Below, one piece after another: positions 1 to 9,335 of a stretch of DNA of 24,928 nucleotides. Within the stretch, counting starts at the first letter, position 1. Every line of letters begins with the position of its first letter. The notes under the pieces were generated by a model. The model was given only the letters and a program-made list of their open reading frames with translations, did not search any database and was not told where the DNA came from. Position numbers and translations under genes: made by a program. The stretch is from Monoraphidium neglectum (lineage: Eukaryota > Chlorophyta > Chlorophyceae > Sphaeropleales > Selenastraceae), in the NCBI RefSeq assembly GCF_000611645.1, contig NW_014013171.1, positions 2,254 through 27,181 on the forward strand, in the 5' to 3' direction.

Positions 1-1157
1 CGCCACGCCGGGAAAAAACTACCGGCCTTCGCCGTCCCGCTGCAAACTCCCCCCAACAAAGGTGCCCGAAATGCAACGTGTAATTGGCCGTGGATGAAAA
101 CATCCTTTGGCAAATAAATACCAACCTTTTCCATGGTCTGCCCCTGGCTTTTGTTAATCGTCATTGCAAAGGCAGGCCTGACTGGAAACTGGCGACGGCA
201 TAGAGTGAAAGGCATGCGCTCAGTGTCCGAGGGGGTCATGCTCAAGTGAGGGATGAAAACCTTTTACCCTTTCTTGGGCCCAGTAGCAACCTCTGCTTGA
301 ATGACTTTGTCCACGAGCTTCACAACAATAAGCCGTGTCCCATTTGCAAGCCCGTTGCTCAAATTGCGCAGCAATATGATGGGGCAGCCCTCTTGCAGCT
401 ACAATTTGTGTGGGGGCACTCCAGAAAAGTTCAGTGAGTTTAGAAACTCAGTAGGGTACAGCCCTGTCTGCTCACCATCAACAATGGAATCAGCGCTAAG
501 GTACACCTTGCGCTGGGCGGGTGTCCCATCCGCATTTTTGAAGTCAAAGTTCTGGTTGACAGTAGCATTGATAGCATCAACGTCCAAATTGAGTGGAGCC
601 AGTATGGCGCGCTGGATCAAAAACTCTAATTGGGCTGCAGGATCGGCAGGCATCTCGCCGTACACATCAGCAATCAAATTTTTGACAGTGGTGCCATTGC
701 ACAACAACTCAGGGGGCAGCCTGATACTGTCCTCGCCAGCATCGCTGACGTTGGGCTCCGCACCATCACCCACTCGTTTCAAATAGTCTGCCCACTCTTG
801 TTGGCGTTTGGCGTTGGCAGCAGCGTCGGGCCCCCCTGCCGCCAGCAAGCGCTGCACGCGCATGTTTGTGTGCAACTCCTGCTTCCGCACATGCGGCCAG
901 ATCTGTTCGGACTTGTTGAGCGTGCCCGCCACAACATCTGCACGTCTGCCCTTGGGAATGACGGGAAGGATCTGCCGAAAGTCACCGCCCATGACGAAGA
1001 CCTGACCTCCAAATGGCACATACTTTAAGCGTGGCTGCTGCATGGCCATGATGTCGCGCAGGGTGCGGTCCACCGCCTCAAAAACATGCCTGTGCATCAT
1101 AGGCGCCTCATCCCATACAATAGTTTTGGAGGCCCTGATCAAGTGATCAAGATGCTG
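1..1157 (-). pseudogene. PIF1-like helicase fragment, Helitron type, decayed
   Basis: The minus strand encodes the C-terminal part of a superfamily 1B PIF1 helicase. Visible motifs in order are WDEAPM (Walker B, motif II, near 1115), GDFRQILPV (motif III, about 959-988), then, past two stops, [28 protein letters not shown] (near 131-200; the last part is the conserved C-terminal motif) and HGQLHVAF. The frame is open from 1157 to a TAG at 399-401. It stays homologous through that stop and a second in-frame stop at 264-266, and the normal serine-arginine after VAF looks lost. The Walker A motif is absent: upstream of 1157 there is an in-frame TGA and no recognisable helicase sequence. The spacing and C-terminal wording resemble helicases of Helitron rolling-circle transposons and their plant PIF1 relatives. 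A Rep domain and Helitron ends are not visible, so Helitron origin is inference. It continues off the left edge of the window. Confidence 0.8.
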
Positions 1158-2372
1158 TCACACAGCCACACACCACGATGCACATGCGGTCAAGTGTTCC
1201 GCTGGGAACACAGCAGGCGAAACGGCTCCCCACCATCGCCAGCCCAAAAAACAGCCGACTGTTACTTCCAGTAAAAAAATCCGTTGCATGTCATGAGAAG
1301 AAATATCGTTCATCTAACGAGGGACATGTACAAAGGGCAGGCATGCGTCAAGACGACGAAGCCCACTGTCTTGAATTGGGGCGTGGAGCTCAGAATGGAG
1401 TTGCAGCGTGCACTGCCGAGTAGCGAGGCCGCGAACATCCGAGTGAGCTGCAGCCCATGACCACGGGCCAGACGCGCGTGCTGATTGCGGGAGGGTCCTC
1501 GCGTTGGGATGTGCGACCGCGGTCGAAGGCGATTCCAGGCGCGATAGGTGTATGTGCATGTGGGGTGCACTGCGCGCTGAGCGAATTCCGCCACGGAGGA
1601 GGCGGCGGGTCTATCTGCAGCTGCTTTGTCAGCAGCAGGTTGGTTTCCCCGCCCGGTCAACCCAGGTCAATGCTACAGCCTTGCTTGGGTTGACAGGGTG
1701 CGGCTGCAACCGGCTGCAAAGCACACATGCGTGTGTATGCAGAGTTCACCAGCGGCGCTGGCAGCCGCCGGCGCCAAGCCGCTTGAGCAAGCATAAACAG
1801 GGTTGCAGCAACATCGACGACGGCGATAAAGTAGGTTTGAGCGGGAGCGCGGCGCCCCAAGAAGCTGTACAAAAATCCAGGCGGGCTCGCAAGGCCGCAA
1901 CATTGGGGAAACCGCCGGCGCGTCGCCAGCATCGTTAGCGGGGCACAAACGAGTGGCAAACACCAAAAACGTGGTGTGCTTGCGCATAAAGAGGCGGTCG
2001 GTGGCAACCGGCAGCACGCGCTTGCCGGGCGGCCGTCCTTGCGTCCTTGGGGCAAGCAGGGAGGGGCATGAAATATCTGTACAGGTGCAGTGGAGGCGCG
2101 ACCGCCCTGCGGCCGCTGTCATCAGGGGCGCAAGGGGCTGCTTGCGCGCTCGTCGACCACGCAGCCGCCGCCCCAGGGCTTGCGAGCGGGGCCCATAGTC
2201 ACACACGGATGCAAGGTTATGCCTGAAGGAATGCACGCTGGGCGCGTGGCAGGCGCGGGGCGGCGCGGCCTGCGACGACGCGGTTGAGGCATGCGTGGAG
2301 TACCAATAGCCGCTGCGACGCGGGCACGCCGGCTCGGCCGCCGCTGTGTGCAGGGGCTTTCCAGGCCCGCGC
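1158..2372. other. Intergenic, no gene recognised
   Basis: This GC-rich stretch lies between the helicase remnant and the 3' end of the DCAF12-like gene. Open frames occur on both strands, but none shows a recognisable domain or consistent splice structure. The right part must hold the 3' UTR of the minus-strand DCAF12-like gene. I found no TTACA (complement of TGTAA) here to mark its end. Confidence 0.5.
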
Positions 2373-4362
2373 TCACAGCCAGGCGGACATGGCGCAGCCA
2401 GAGTTGCCCACGGCCAGCGGCCCGCCGGCCATGAACAGCCGCGTGCCGGAGGCGTCCCACGAGTGGGTGTACACCGTTTCCCGCACCTCCCAGCCCCTGC
2501 GGGCGCACGCGCATACGCGACAGGTCAGGACAGGAGGATGGCGGGGGGAAGGTGTGAAGGCGGGGCAGGGGGCCGGAGCACGAGGGGGCAAGGGCTGTCC
2601 TTTAGCTGCTTGTCAGCAAAATGGTGCGAGCACACACCCCTGCCCTGGATAATCCAAGCGGCCCTGCAATTGCAACTTGGCATCCCATCCGCACTGGGCT
2701 CCTCACGAAGTGTTGCTGCTGGTGCTGGCAATGAGAGGCAGCTGCAGGTGCCCCAGCTCCAGCGGCTGATGGCCGCGCTCGGCGTCAAACGGGTCGTCCT
2801 GGGGTTTCAGGGGGGTGGAGGGGCCACGGGCACATGCGCGGGTTTGGGGGTGGGGGCGCCGGAGGAGGCGAGAGGCTGCTGAGCTCACTTCCGCGTGCAG
2901 CGAGTCGGCGCGCTCCGGCGGCCAGCGCAGGAGCGGCCGCACCCTGCGAGAACCCCGGAGGCGCTCCACCGGCGGCCGCGCTGGCGGCCGGCCCGCCACG
3001 CCTCCCGTGCTCCCTGCCCCCTCTGAAGTGCAAGATGGCACTAAGACGCACGCGCGTGGGTGTGCACACCCATGCATGCATGCACAAACAAACACCGACA
3101 CACACACACACACACACGTATTACGCACACACCACACACACACACACACACGTGTTACGCACACACACATGTGTTACGCACACACACACGTACGCACACA
3201 CACCTACGCGCACGCCCAGCCACACACACACTCAAGGACGCGCGCGTGCAAGCGACTCCAAGGCCCACCCCTGGTGTCAGGTCCCTCAGCCGTGGCCCCT
3301 TGGCGCGCCGCAGGTACCGCAGGTCGAAGAACGCCACGCCCGCGTCCCCCGTCCCCGCAGAAAGCACGTGCCCCGCCAGCTGCAGCGACCGCACGCCGTT
3401 GTCCGTCAGCGGGATGGTGCCCGCGGCGGCGCAGCGCTGCCGGAGGTCCAGCAGGTGGATGTGGAAGCGCGAGCCCGCGGCGACGAGGCGGTCCTGCACT
3501 GCCAGGCACGCGAGCTCGCGCGCGCCCTCGAGCACCACCTGCGAGGGCGGGAAAGCGGGGAGGGCGGCAGGGGCAGGGAGGGGGGGCAAGCCGCTGAGGG
3601 CGTGCTCCGGGGCCACGCGGGGCGTGCAGGGGGTTATGACAAGGGGGAAGTGCTAGGCGAGAGGAAACAGGCTGGATGCAGGATGGAAAGCTGGACCAGG
3701 CGTCCACGCAAGGGCGGGGCCGAGGCTGGGCGTCGCGGTCCGCTGCAGCCGCACAACTGGTTGCACGGAGGGTGCCGTGCCGCCCCCGTCGCGGCCGCCG
3801 GCGCGCTGCTCGCCTTTCTGCACAGCCTCAGGCTGGTGTCCCAAGCCCCGACGGTGCCGTCCACCCCAAGGGACACGATCCGCCCGTCCGGCACCCAGCA
3901 CTTGATGTCCCGCTGCTTCGCGAGCTGCGGGCGCAAGCGGAGGGCAACGCAGGGGGGGGCGCAAGTGGGCGCAGCGTCGTCGTCGCCAGACTGTGTCGTG
4001 CGGCAGACCGACTTGCCTGCATGCATGCTCCTGCTGATGCAGGAGAGGCTCGCCCGGCGGAGAAGCGGGCGGCGCGGGGCTCCTGAGCCTGTGGAGCCCG
4101 GCCTTGCGCACCGTGCGCTTGTTCTCCAGCACGGACGCCAGCGGGGCCGTCGACTCAGCGGCGTACCCGCCGTCCTCGGGTTCCACCACCGCCCAGAGCT
4201 TGATGGTGCCGTCGCGAGAGCCTGGGGGAGGACGGCGGGGGCGCGGCGCGCCGGCGGCGGGCCCCAGAGCAGGGCGCAGGCAAGGCTGGCGCGAGGGCTA
4301 TTGCAAGGTGGGAAGGGGCGTGCAACAAACGAATGACCGCAATGCATCCAGTAACACCACGC

Positions 4363-4395
<33 letters not shown>

Positions 4396-5691
4396 CGCTG
4401 CTGCTGCCGCTGCCGCTGCCGCTGCCGCTGCCGCTGCCGCTGCTGCTGCCGCTGCTGCCGCCGCTACTGCTGCCGCCGCCGCTGCCGCCGCTGACGCTGC
4501 TGCCACTGCTGCTGCGAGAAGTCGAGCGCAAACGCAAATAGGACATGAAGCCAACACACCTGAGACAAAATGGGACTCCGTCACCCATGCAAGCCCAAAG
4601 ATCCAGTCCGCATGCCCCTGGGCAAACGCATGTTTGAACAAAGAACATGAACCACTATGCGACATGCGACTGCAACCACGTCGTCCACAACGACAGCCAG
4701 CCGCTGCCCCTCAACTCACCAACGAAAGCGGCCCGCGCGCCGTTCCACTGCTGCGCCACCCCCGCCAGCAAACCCCTCTCCCGCTGCCGCCTCAGCCTCA
4801 CCGAGAACGTCTGCACCGGCGTCAGCGTGTCCCGCCGCAGCACGACCGCGTCCTCCGCCGCGCGCCCGCCGGTCACCACGTACCGCCCGTCTGGGCTCAC
4901 GTCCATCGCGTGCATGCCGCAGTGGCCGTCGGGGTTGTACATGAGCTCGGGCGCCTGCCGCACCGCGGGCTTCGGCGGCAGCGCGACGCGGCGGTGGCGG
5001 CGCGTGACGACATCGACGAGCAGCAGGCTGTTGCACTTGGTGCCCACCAGGACGCTGTCGGGGGATATCCATGCCTGCGTGCCACGCGTCGAGCGGCGCG
5101 CGGCGTGGGAGCGAGCGTGCCAGGCGGCGCAGCGGCTCCAGACTCTTGCAAAAGGCGCGTGCCGGCGGCGCGGGGTTGCAGCGCACCGAGAGGATGCCGC
5201 AGTGGCGAGCAGCACCCTCCCTGCCCCAACAAGCCCGTTCATGCGTGGCGCGGCGTTCGCATGGGCCCTGATGCAGGCCGCAAAAGCTCATGGAGACCTA
5301 CAGCACTGCTCCTGCAGACAACTGGTTGTCTGGGCCGGGACTCACCGAGCAGAACGCCTTGTCAACGTCCCTTGCCGCGTCAAACGTCGTCGGCGTCAGC
5401 AGCCAAGGCTGCACGATCCGATAGGTAGAGCTCAGCCGTTCCTCCTCCCTCCTGTAAACAATGTGTTTGGCGACTCTCACATCGCGCCCTAGGCCCTAAA
5501 GGCGAGCAGGGCAGCAAGTGATGAGTGCCCGCGCGCGTCCCAGCTCGCCTGTACGATCGAGCTCCCGCCTCTCTGGCAAACAGCGCGTGGCTGACACTAA
5601 ACAACGATCCATTCCCGTTGCCGTGAAGCGCGGGTGTGAGCTCGTAGCCCAGTGCGTCCAGCTTGCTGAAGTCCTGTGTGCTCGCGCCCAT
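2373..5691 (-). CDS. DCAF12: DCAF12-like WD40 substrate receptor of CUL4-DDB1 ligase
   Basis: Nine exons are proposed: 5691-5555, 5451-5346, 5074-4802, 4617-4560, 4221-4112, 3924-3814, 3538-3269, 2798-2707 and 2496-2373, giving about 426 residues against 453 in human DCAF12. Phases agree across all joins. Matches remembered from the animal protein run in order: VGTKCNSLLLVDV, CGMHAMDVSPDGRYVVTGG, GHADWIFGLAWV, SGSRDGTIKLW, VSLGVDGTVGAWD, HIHLLDLRQ, GTGDAGVAFFDLR, and the C-terminal VYTHSWDASGTRLFMAGGPL. Two D-x-R motifs (LDLR, FDLR) are of the WDxR type that binds DDB1. In animals DCAF12 brings proteins with acidic (di-Glu) C-terminal degrons to CUL4; the same role here is inference. The N-terminus is uncertain: an in-frame ATG at 5856 would add 55 residues, and the first donor (GTACAG) is weak. 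The intron after 3814 appears to be GC-AG. The exon at 2798-2707 is the least conserved. Confidence 0.85.
3094..3240. repeat. Compound AC microsatellite with TTACGCACACAC units
   Basis: AC dinucleotide runs are interspersed with a TTACGCACACAC unit at 3121, 3155 and 3174. The array lies inside the DCAF12-like intron 3268-2799. The His-Thr open frames across it are artefacts of the repeat. Confidence 0.9.
4361..4516. repeat. Intronic CTG/CCG trinucleotide array (CAG/CGG in sense)
   Basis: About 155 bases of almost uninterrupted CTG and CCG triplets lie within intron 4559-4222 of the DCAF12-like gene. The sense (minus) transcript therefore carries CAG/CGG triplets. The intron is open in frame with the preceding exon and reads as poly-alanine. 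A poly-Leu/Pro frame on the plus strand is a shadow. Confidence 0.9.
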
Positions 5692-6339
5692 GCCCACGAC
5701 TGCCGGGCGCGGGAGCAATAACTTAGTTATCCTCCCATCCAAAGGCCTGATGCTGCGTGCCTCGTCACCGGCTTCGATCTCAAGCTGCTGATGCAGGCCG
5801 AAAGGGTGCGTCGCATGCTCCGCTCTATCTGCTTCTGCTGAGGGAAGGGGAGGCATTGAATGGGGGGAGTGCGTTGTGCTGCGAGTCCTATGCCGTAGTC
5901 CGTGACCTCAATAGCTCGGAATGCTTTCGGCTCCTCATCAGCAGGGAGCCGAGTGTGTGTAACGTCGGAGGCACATGTGGTCAATTAGCCACATGATGGT
6001 GCATCTCGGGCCTTCCAGTATGTTGTAGACAAGGAGAGGATTTGTGCCAGCAGGGGCGCTTTCCCTAGCCGCCTGAGCCAGCTGCTGCTCGTTGCCACGT
6101 CCAAGACACTGGCCCGGTGGGGGATGAGGGGCCCTACGGAAATGTGAGGCCCGGCAAGTTGTTTCTTCGTCAGCTCAGAAATTTCACACATTTGAAGCAC
6201 TTCGCCTTTCGTACATGTTGTAAACACGCAAGGCCAACACCTGCTGCTGGGTGGAAGTTGTACTCGCCCAGTCTCCTCTGCCCCGCCCCTTTTGCCCCTC
6301 TGGATTCACGTACCGGTCAACACCGGCCCTTAGGGCATG
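5692..6339. other. Intergenic between DCAF12-like promoter side and ESS2 3' end
   Basis: No gene is recognised here. The left part should hold the 5' UTR and promoter of the minus-strand DCAF12-like gene, or its first exon if translation starts at 5856. The right part runs up to the putative ESS2 polyadenylation signal. Short open frames on both strands show no domain. Confidence 0.45.
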
Positions 6340-6344
6340 TTACA
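6340..6344 (-). promoter_or_regulatory. Putative TGTAA polyadenylation signal of ESS2
   Basis: TTACA on the plus strand reads TGTAA on the gene strand, about 245 bases after the ESS2 stop. TGTAA is the usual polyadenylation signal in chlorophycean green algae. The assignment is by position only. Confidence 0.5.
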
Positions 6345-6587
6345 GCCAAGGTGGGGGCGCGGGCCAGACAACATCATGCATGCGTTGATGTGCCACACGT
6401 CTTGCAGTGGCACACAAAAAAAATGGCTTGCCATACCGGTAACCTCAAAAACATCGACTGTACAGATGCCGCTCCCACCAGCTCCTCGCACGGACAAGGA
6501 GCTCGACGATCAATCTCAAGCCATGCCAAGCACGACTCGAGCCCGAATAAAACATGGCGGCCGCAGGCCCTGGAGCACATGCCGGCG

Positions 6588-8408
6588 TCACTGCTTGGGA
6601 AGCTTCAAGAGGTTGTCTGTGATGCTGCCCGTGCCAGCAGAAGAAGCTGCCCCGCCCGCACCTGCTGCACCCGCGCCACCAGCCCCAGCGCCGCTCGCAC
6701 CCCCCCGCCGCGGTGTGACGGCAGCCGAAGGCGTCGCCGCGCCGTGCCTCGGCTGCGGCGTCGAACCCCTCGGCCCCAGCTGCGGCGTCGCAACGCCGGC
6801 TCGAGGCGCGCCGCCGGGCGTGCCGCTGTAGCTGGCCCGCAGGCGCTGCTGCAGGGCGGCGTCCGACAAGAGGCCAGTGCTGCTGCCGCCACCTCTAACG
6901 CCAGCGCTGGGCGTGCCCGCTGCCAATCGCCCCTTGCCCAGCTGCGTGGCCAGCCGCTGCCCCGCAGACGACAACGGCGCCCCCGCCGCGCGCCGCAGCG
7001 AGTCCAGCACCGGCGTCGCCGACCCGCCCGCGGGCCCGCCCGCCGCGCGGCGCCGGAACGCGGCAGCCTTCTTCTTTTCAAACACCTCCTTCGCCGCGGC
7101 CTCGCGGCGGCGGACCTGCGGCAAGCGGAACTGCGGGCCCTCGCCGCCGCCGGGGTCGACCCCCAGTGCCGCCCAGTCCTCCTCGGGGTTCTCCACCAGC
7201 CGCAGCGGCGTCGCCGCGACGTCCCCCCACGTGACGAGCGGCGACGCGCCCGCGCCCGGCGCGATGGTCGGCGTCCTCAAGTATGCGCGCGCGCCGGCCG
7301 CGCCACGCTGCGCGGGCGCCGCGCGGCCCCCGGCGAGCGCCTCGGCGGGGTCGCCGCGCGCCTCGGGCGCGGCCGCGCCGGGGAACCCGTCGCCGTCGTC
7401 GTCGCTGCCGCTCGCGCCCGCCGCGAGGCCCGCCGCCGCCAGCTGCGCCTGCTGCTCCTCCTCCGTCTCCGCGGCCACGCGCGTCGCCGCGTAGCGGACG
7501 CCCTTCGGGGGCCCTGCCACCATCGCGGCCCGCTCCTTAGCGCTGTACTCGAGCACCGCCTGCTGGCTCGCGTCATAGTACAGCCGGTTCTTCGGCGTAA
7601 ATTTCCAGAGCACCAGGCTGCTGGGCGCCTGGCCGCTGGTGCCGTACTCGTCGGTGGGCGACGGGCCCTCAAGCAGCAGCGGCGCGTCCTTGCCCTCTAG
7701 GTGGTGCGCCACCTTGGCGCGCTTGCGCGCGTTGCTGGCTTCAAGCAGGACCTCGAAGCTGGCGTTGTCCTCGCCTGTGTAGCTGCTGAGAAACTGGTCG
7801 AGCGTCATCTTCGGCGCGCGGGCGTCGCAGCGCCAGTCGGCGGACGGGCGAGCGGCGTCATAGCAGGGGTGCGCAGGGAGGTGCCTGGGGTGCCCGTAAA
7901 GCCGCCGCCTGCGCCATGCGCGGGCGTCTCCCCGGGGAGCGGGGTCTTGAGGCCCGCGCGGCGGCGCGCAATGTTGACTTGTGCCCGCCGGATGACAGCG
8001 GGGTCGCCTGCCAGACAAGAGCGGGGTGATTAGGTTTCAAATTATGCGCAGGCGAGCCTCAGCTGGCGTGCAGCGACGGGACGCAGGAACCAGCATGAGC
8101 AGCAGCGACCACAGCAAAGCAGCGGCACGAGCAGCAGCGACAGCAGCGGGTCCGCAAACGCTTTGACGCATCGTCTGCCCGTCGCGCTGGTGAAGAATAT
8201 CATTAATTTTCATCCACGCACCACTCTTAAGGGCCTCCGCCCACTCCAACGCAGACTGGAGCTTGGGGATGCTGGGGAAGAAGTCCCGCTCAATAATCGC
8301 CTCCACCAGCTCCGTGTATCGGTCCTCTTCTAATATGCGCTTATGAGACGTCACGGCCTTGGGAGGGCGAGACGCGGGAGGGGCCATGGGGCCCGCTCCG
8401 GACGCCAT
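6588..8408 (-). CDS. ESS2: ESS2/DGCR14 (Bis1) family nuclear splicing-associated protein
   Basis: ESS2 proteins are nuclear factors associated with the late (C complex) spliceosome. Exon 1 is 8408-8222, from an ATG in context GGGATGG. It carries HKRILEEDRYTELVEAIIER and DFFPSIPKLQ, the conserved N-terminal block. A GTGCGT donor and a TCTGGCAG acceptor give intron 8221-8008. Exon 2 starts at 8007 and rejoins as EALKSGDPAVIRRAQVNIAR, as in plant ESS2. Further on are MTLDQFLSSYTGEDNASFE, SSLVLWKFTPKNRLYYD, a SPLVTWGDVAATPLRL block and the C-terminal SITDNLLKLPKQ, all family landmarks. The product is about 535 residues (human 476), longer through Ala/Gly/Pro-rich insertions. Anomaly: exon 2 begins in one frame, which stops at 7807-7805, while MTLDQF onward lies in another. 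Both halves are clearly conserved, so one base seems missing around 7810-7860. An intron cannot be fitted. Confidence 0.88.
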
Positions 8409-8887
8409 CCCAGGTGCAGAAGAGAAGGGAGAACTGTGCGTGGAAGGACGTGTGGCGGTGAGGTAGAGAGATACTATAATTTGGTTTGAACGACGCGTGG
8501 CCTTCACAAGTTTTGCTCCTTGCAGAAGCGACCGTGTGACGACCCGCCATTCACCGCGTGGCAGCAGCTTCCGGGGCTCGCTCAGGGCTGTGCAGGCATC
8601 CCTGCCGCCCAGACGCACCGTCTTGTGCAGACTCAAACTTGCGAGTGCTGAACGCATTTCCTCTCTTTTGGCCTTGAAGCTCTCGAAGCCAGTGAATGCA
8701 AGACCGCCGCTCCCAGGCGGGGTGGGGGGGGCAGCAGGATGACCCTGCCGAACAGAACAAGGCTTCATGTTACTGACAAGTCTGCTTCCATGAGATCTCA
8801 TGAGAGTTGTATTTTCTTGGGACCATCGTGGGGGTCTCAGAACGGTGCAGCTCTCCCTGTAGCAAGCAAAAACTGCCTAAAGAGGCA
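8409..8887. other. Upstream region of ESS2
   Basis: The frame is open upstream of the ESS2 start as far as 8801, but the added sequence shows no family similarity, so I take this as 5' UTR and promoter. No TATA box or other defined element is recognised. Confidence 0.4.
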
Positions 8888-8892
8888 TTACA
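8888..8892 (-). promoter_or_regulatory. Putative TGTAA polyadenylation signal of the secreted-protein gene
   Basis: TTACA on the plus strand (TGTAA on the gene strand) lies about 445 bases beyond the stop at 9336-9338. It is the only match found between that stop and ESS2 exon 1. The stretch 8893-9335 would then be 3' UTR, with no other feature seen in it. Confidence 0.4.
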
Positions 8893-9335
8893 GCTATGAT
8901 TGGTTCAAACCGATGTGCGCTGCTGATGTCCCTGGTTGCATGTGACGCGCAAAACGCGGAGCAACGCACACGCACACATCGTGTGAGAGGGTGAGGTGCA
9001 GAAATTGATGCATTCAGCACGACAATTGCTGACTCAAGGCACAAACAAAGGAGATGCCAGATTGACAATGTGCAGGAGACGTGCCCAGCACTTGCACGCC
9101 CAATGCAGGAGCCCTCAACTCGTGGCGCCAGGTTATTTCGACAAAGCCCTGGGATACAGTATCAAAAACTCCACAGTCGCAGCAATAATCCCTGCGTCGG
9201 TCAAAACACTGCAAGACTCCAGTTCAATATGATGTGTATGATTGACATATTGCAATCAACCCTCTTCCTACCAAGTTCGCCTCATCCGCCACCTGCAGCA
9301 ACTGTTGGTGCAGATTGTGACAACCTGCAGCAACA

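Noticed and set aside
1..1157. Giant-virus origin for the PIF1-like helicase
   Set aside because: Algal large DNA viruses also carry PIF1 helicases, but the C-terminal motif wording fits Helitron and plant-type PIF1, and no neighbouring viral gene is seen.
2889..2943. Extra DCAF12 exon between a TTCTCGCAG acceptor and a GTGAGC donor
   Set aside because: Its phase (one base plus 18 codons) does not fit the phase-0 end of the preceding exon, while direct joining of 3269 to 2798 keeps frame. The product has no similarity I recognise to DCAF12.
2834..4336. A 500-residue plus-strand open frame with His-Thr runs
   Set aside because: It lies antisense to well-supported DCAF12 exons and crosses the AC microsatellite. 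No protein family is recognisable.
4735..4801. DCAF12 exon continuing past 4802 to a GTGAGTTG donor near 4725
   Set aside because: Stopping at 4802, before GTGAGG, gives phase 0 and joins PVQTFS directly to GHADWIF, as in the animal protein. The longer form ends out of phase with the next exon.
8409..8801. N-terminal extension of ESS2 to an upstream ATG at 8801
   Set aside because: The added 131 residues have no family similarity. The ATG at 8408 has a good context and starts close to the conserved block.
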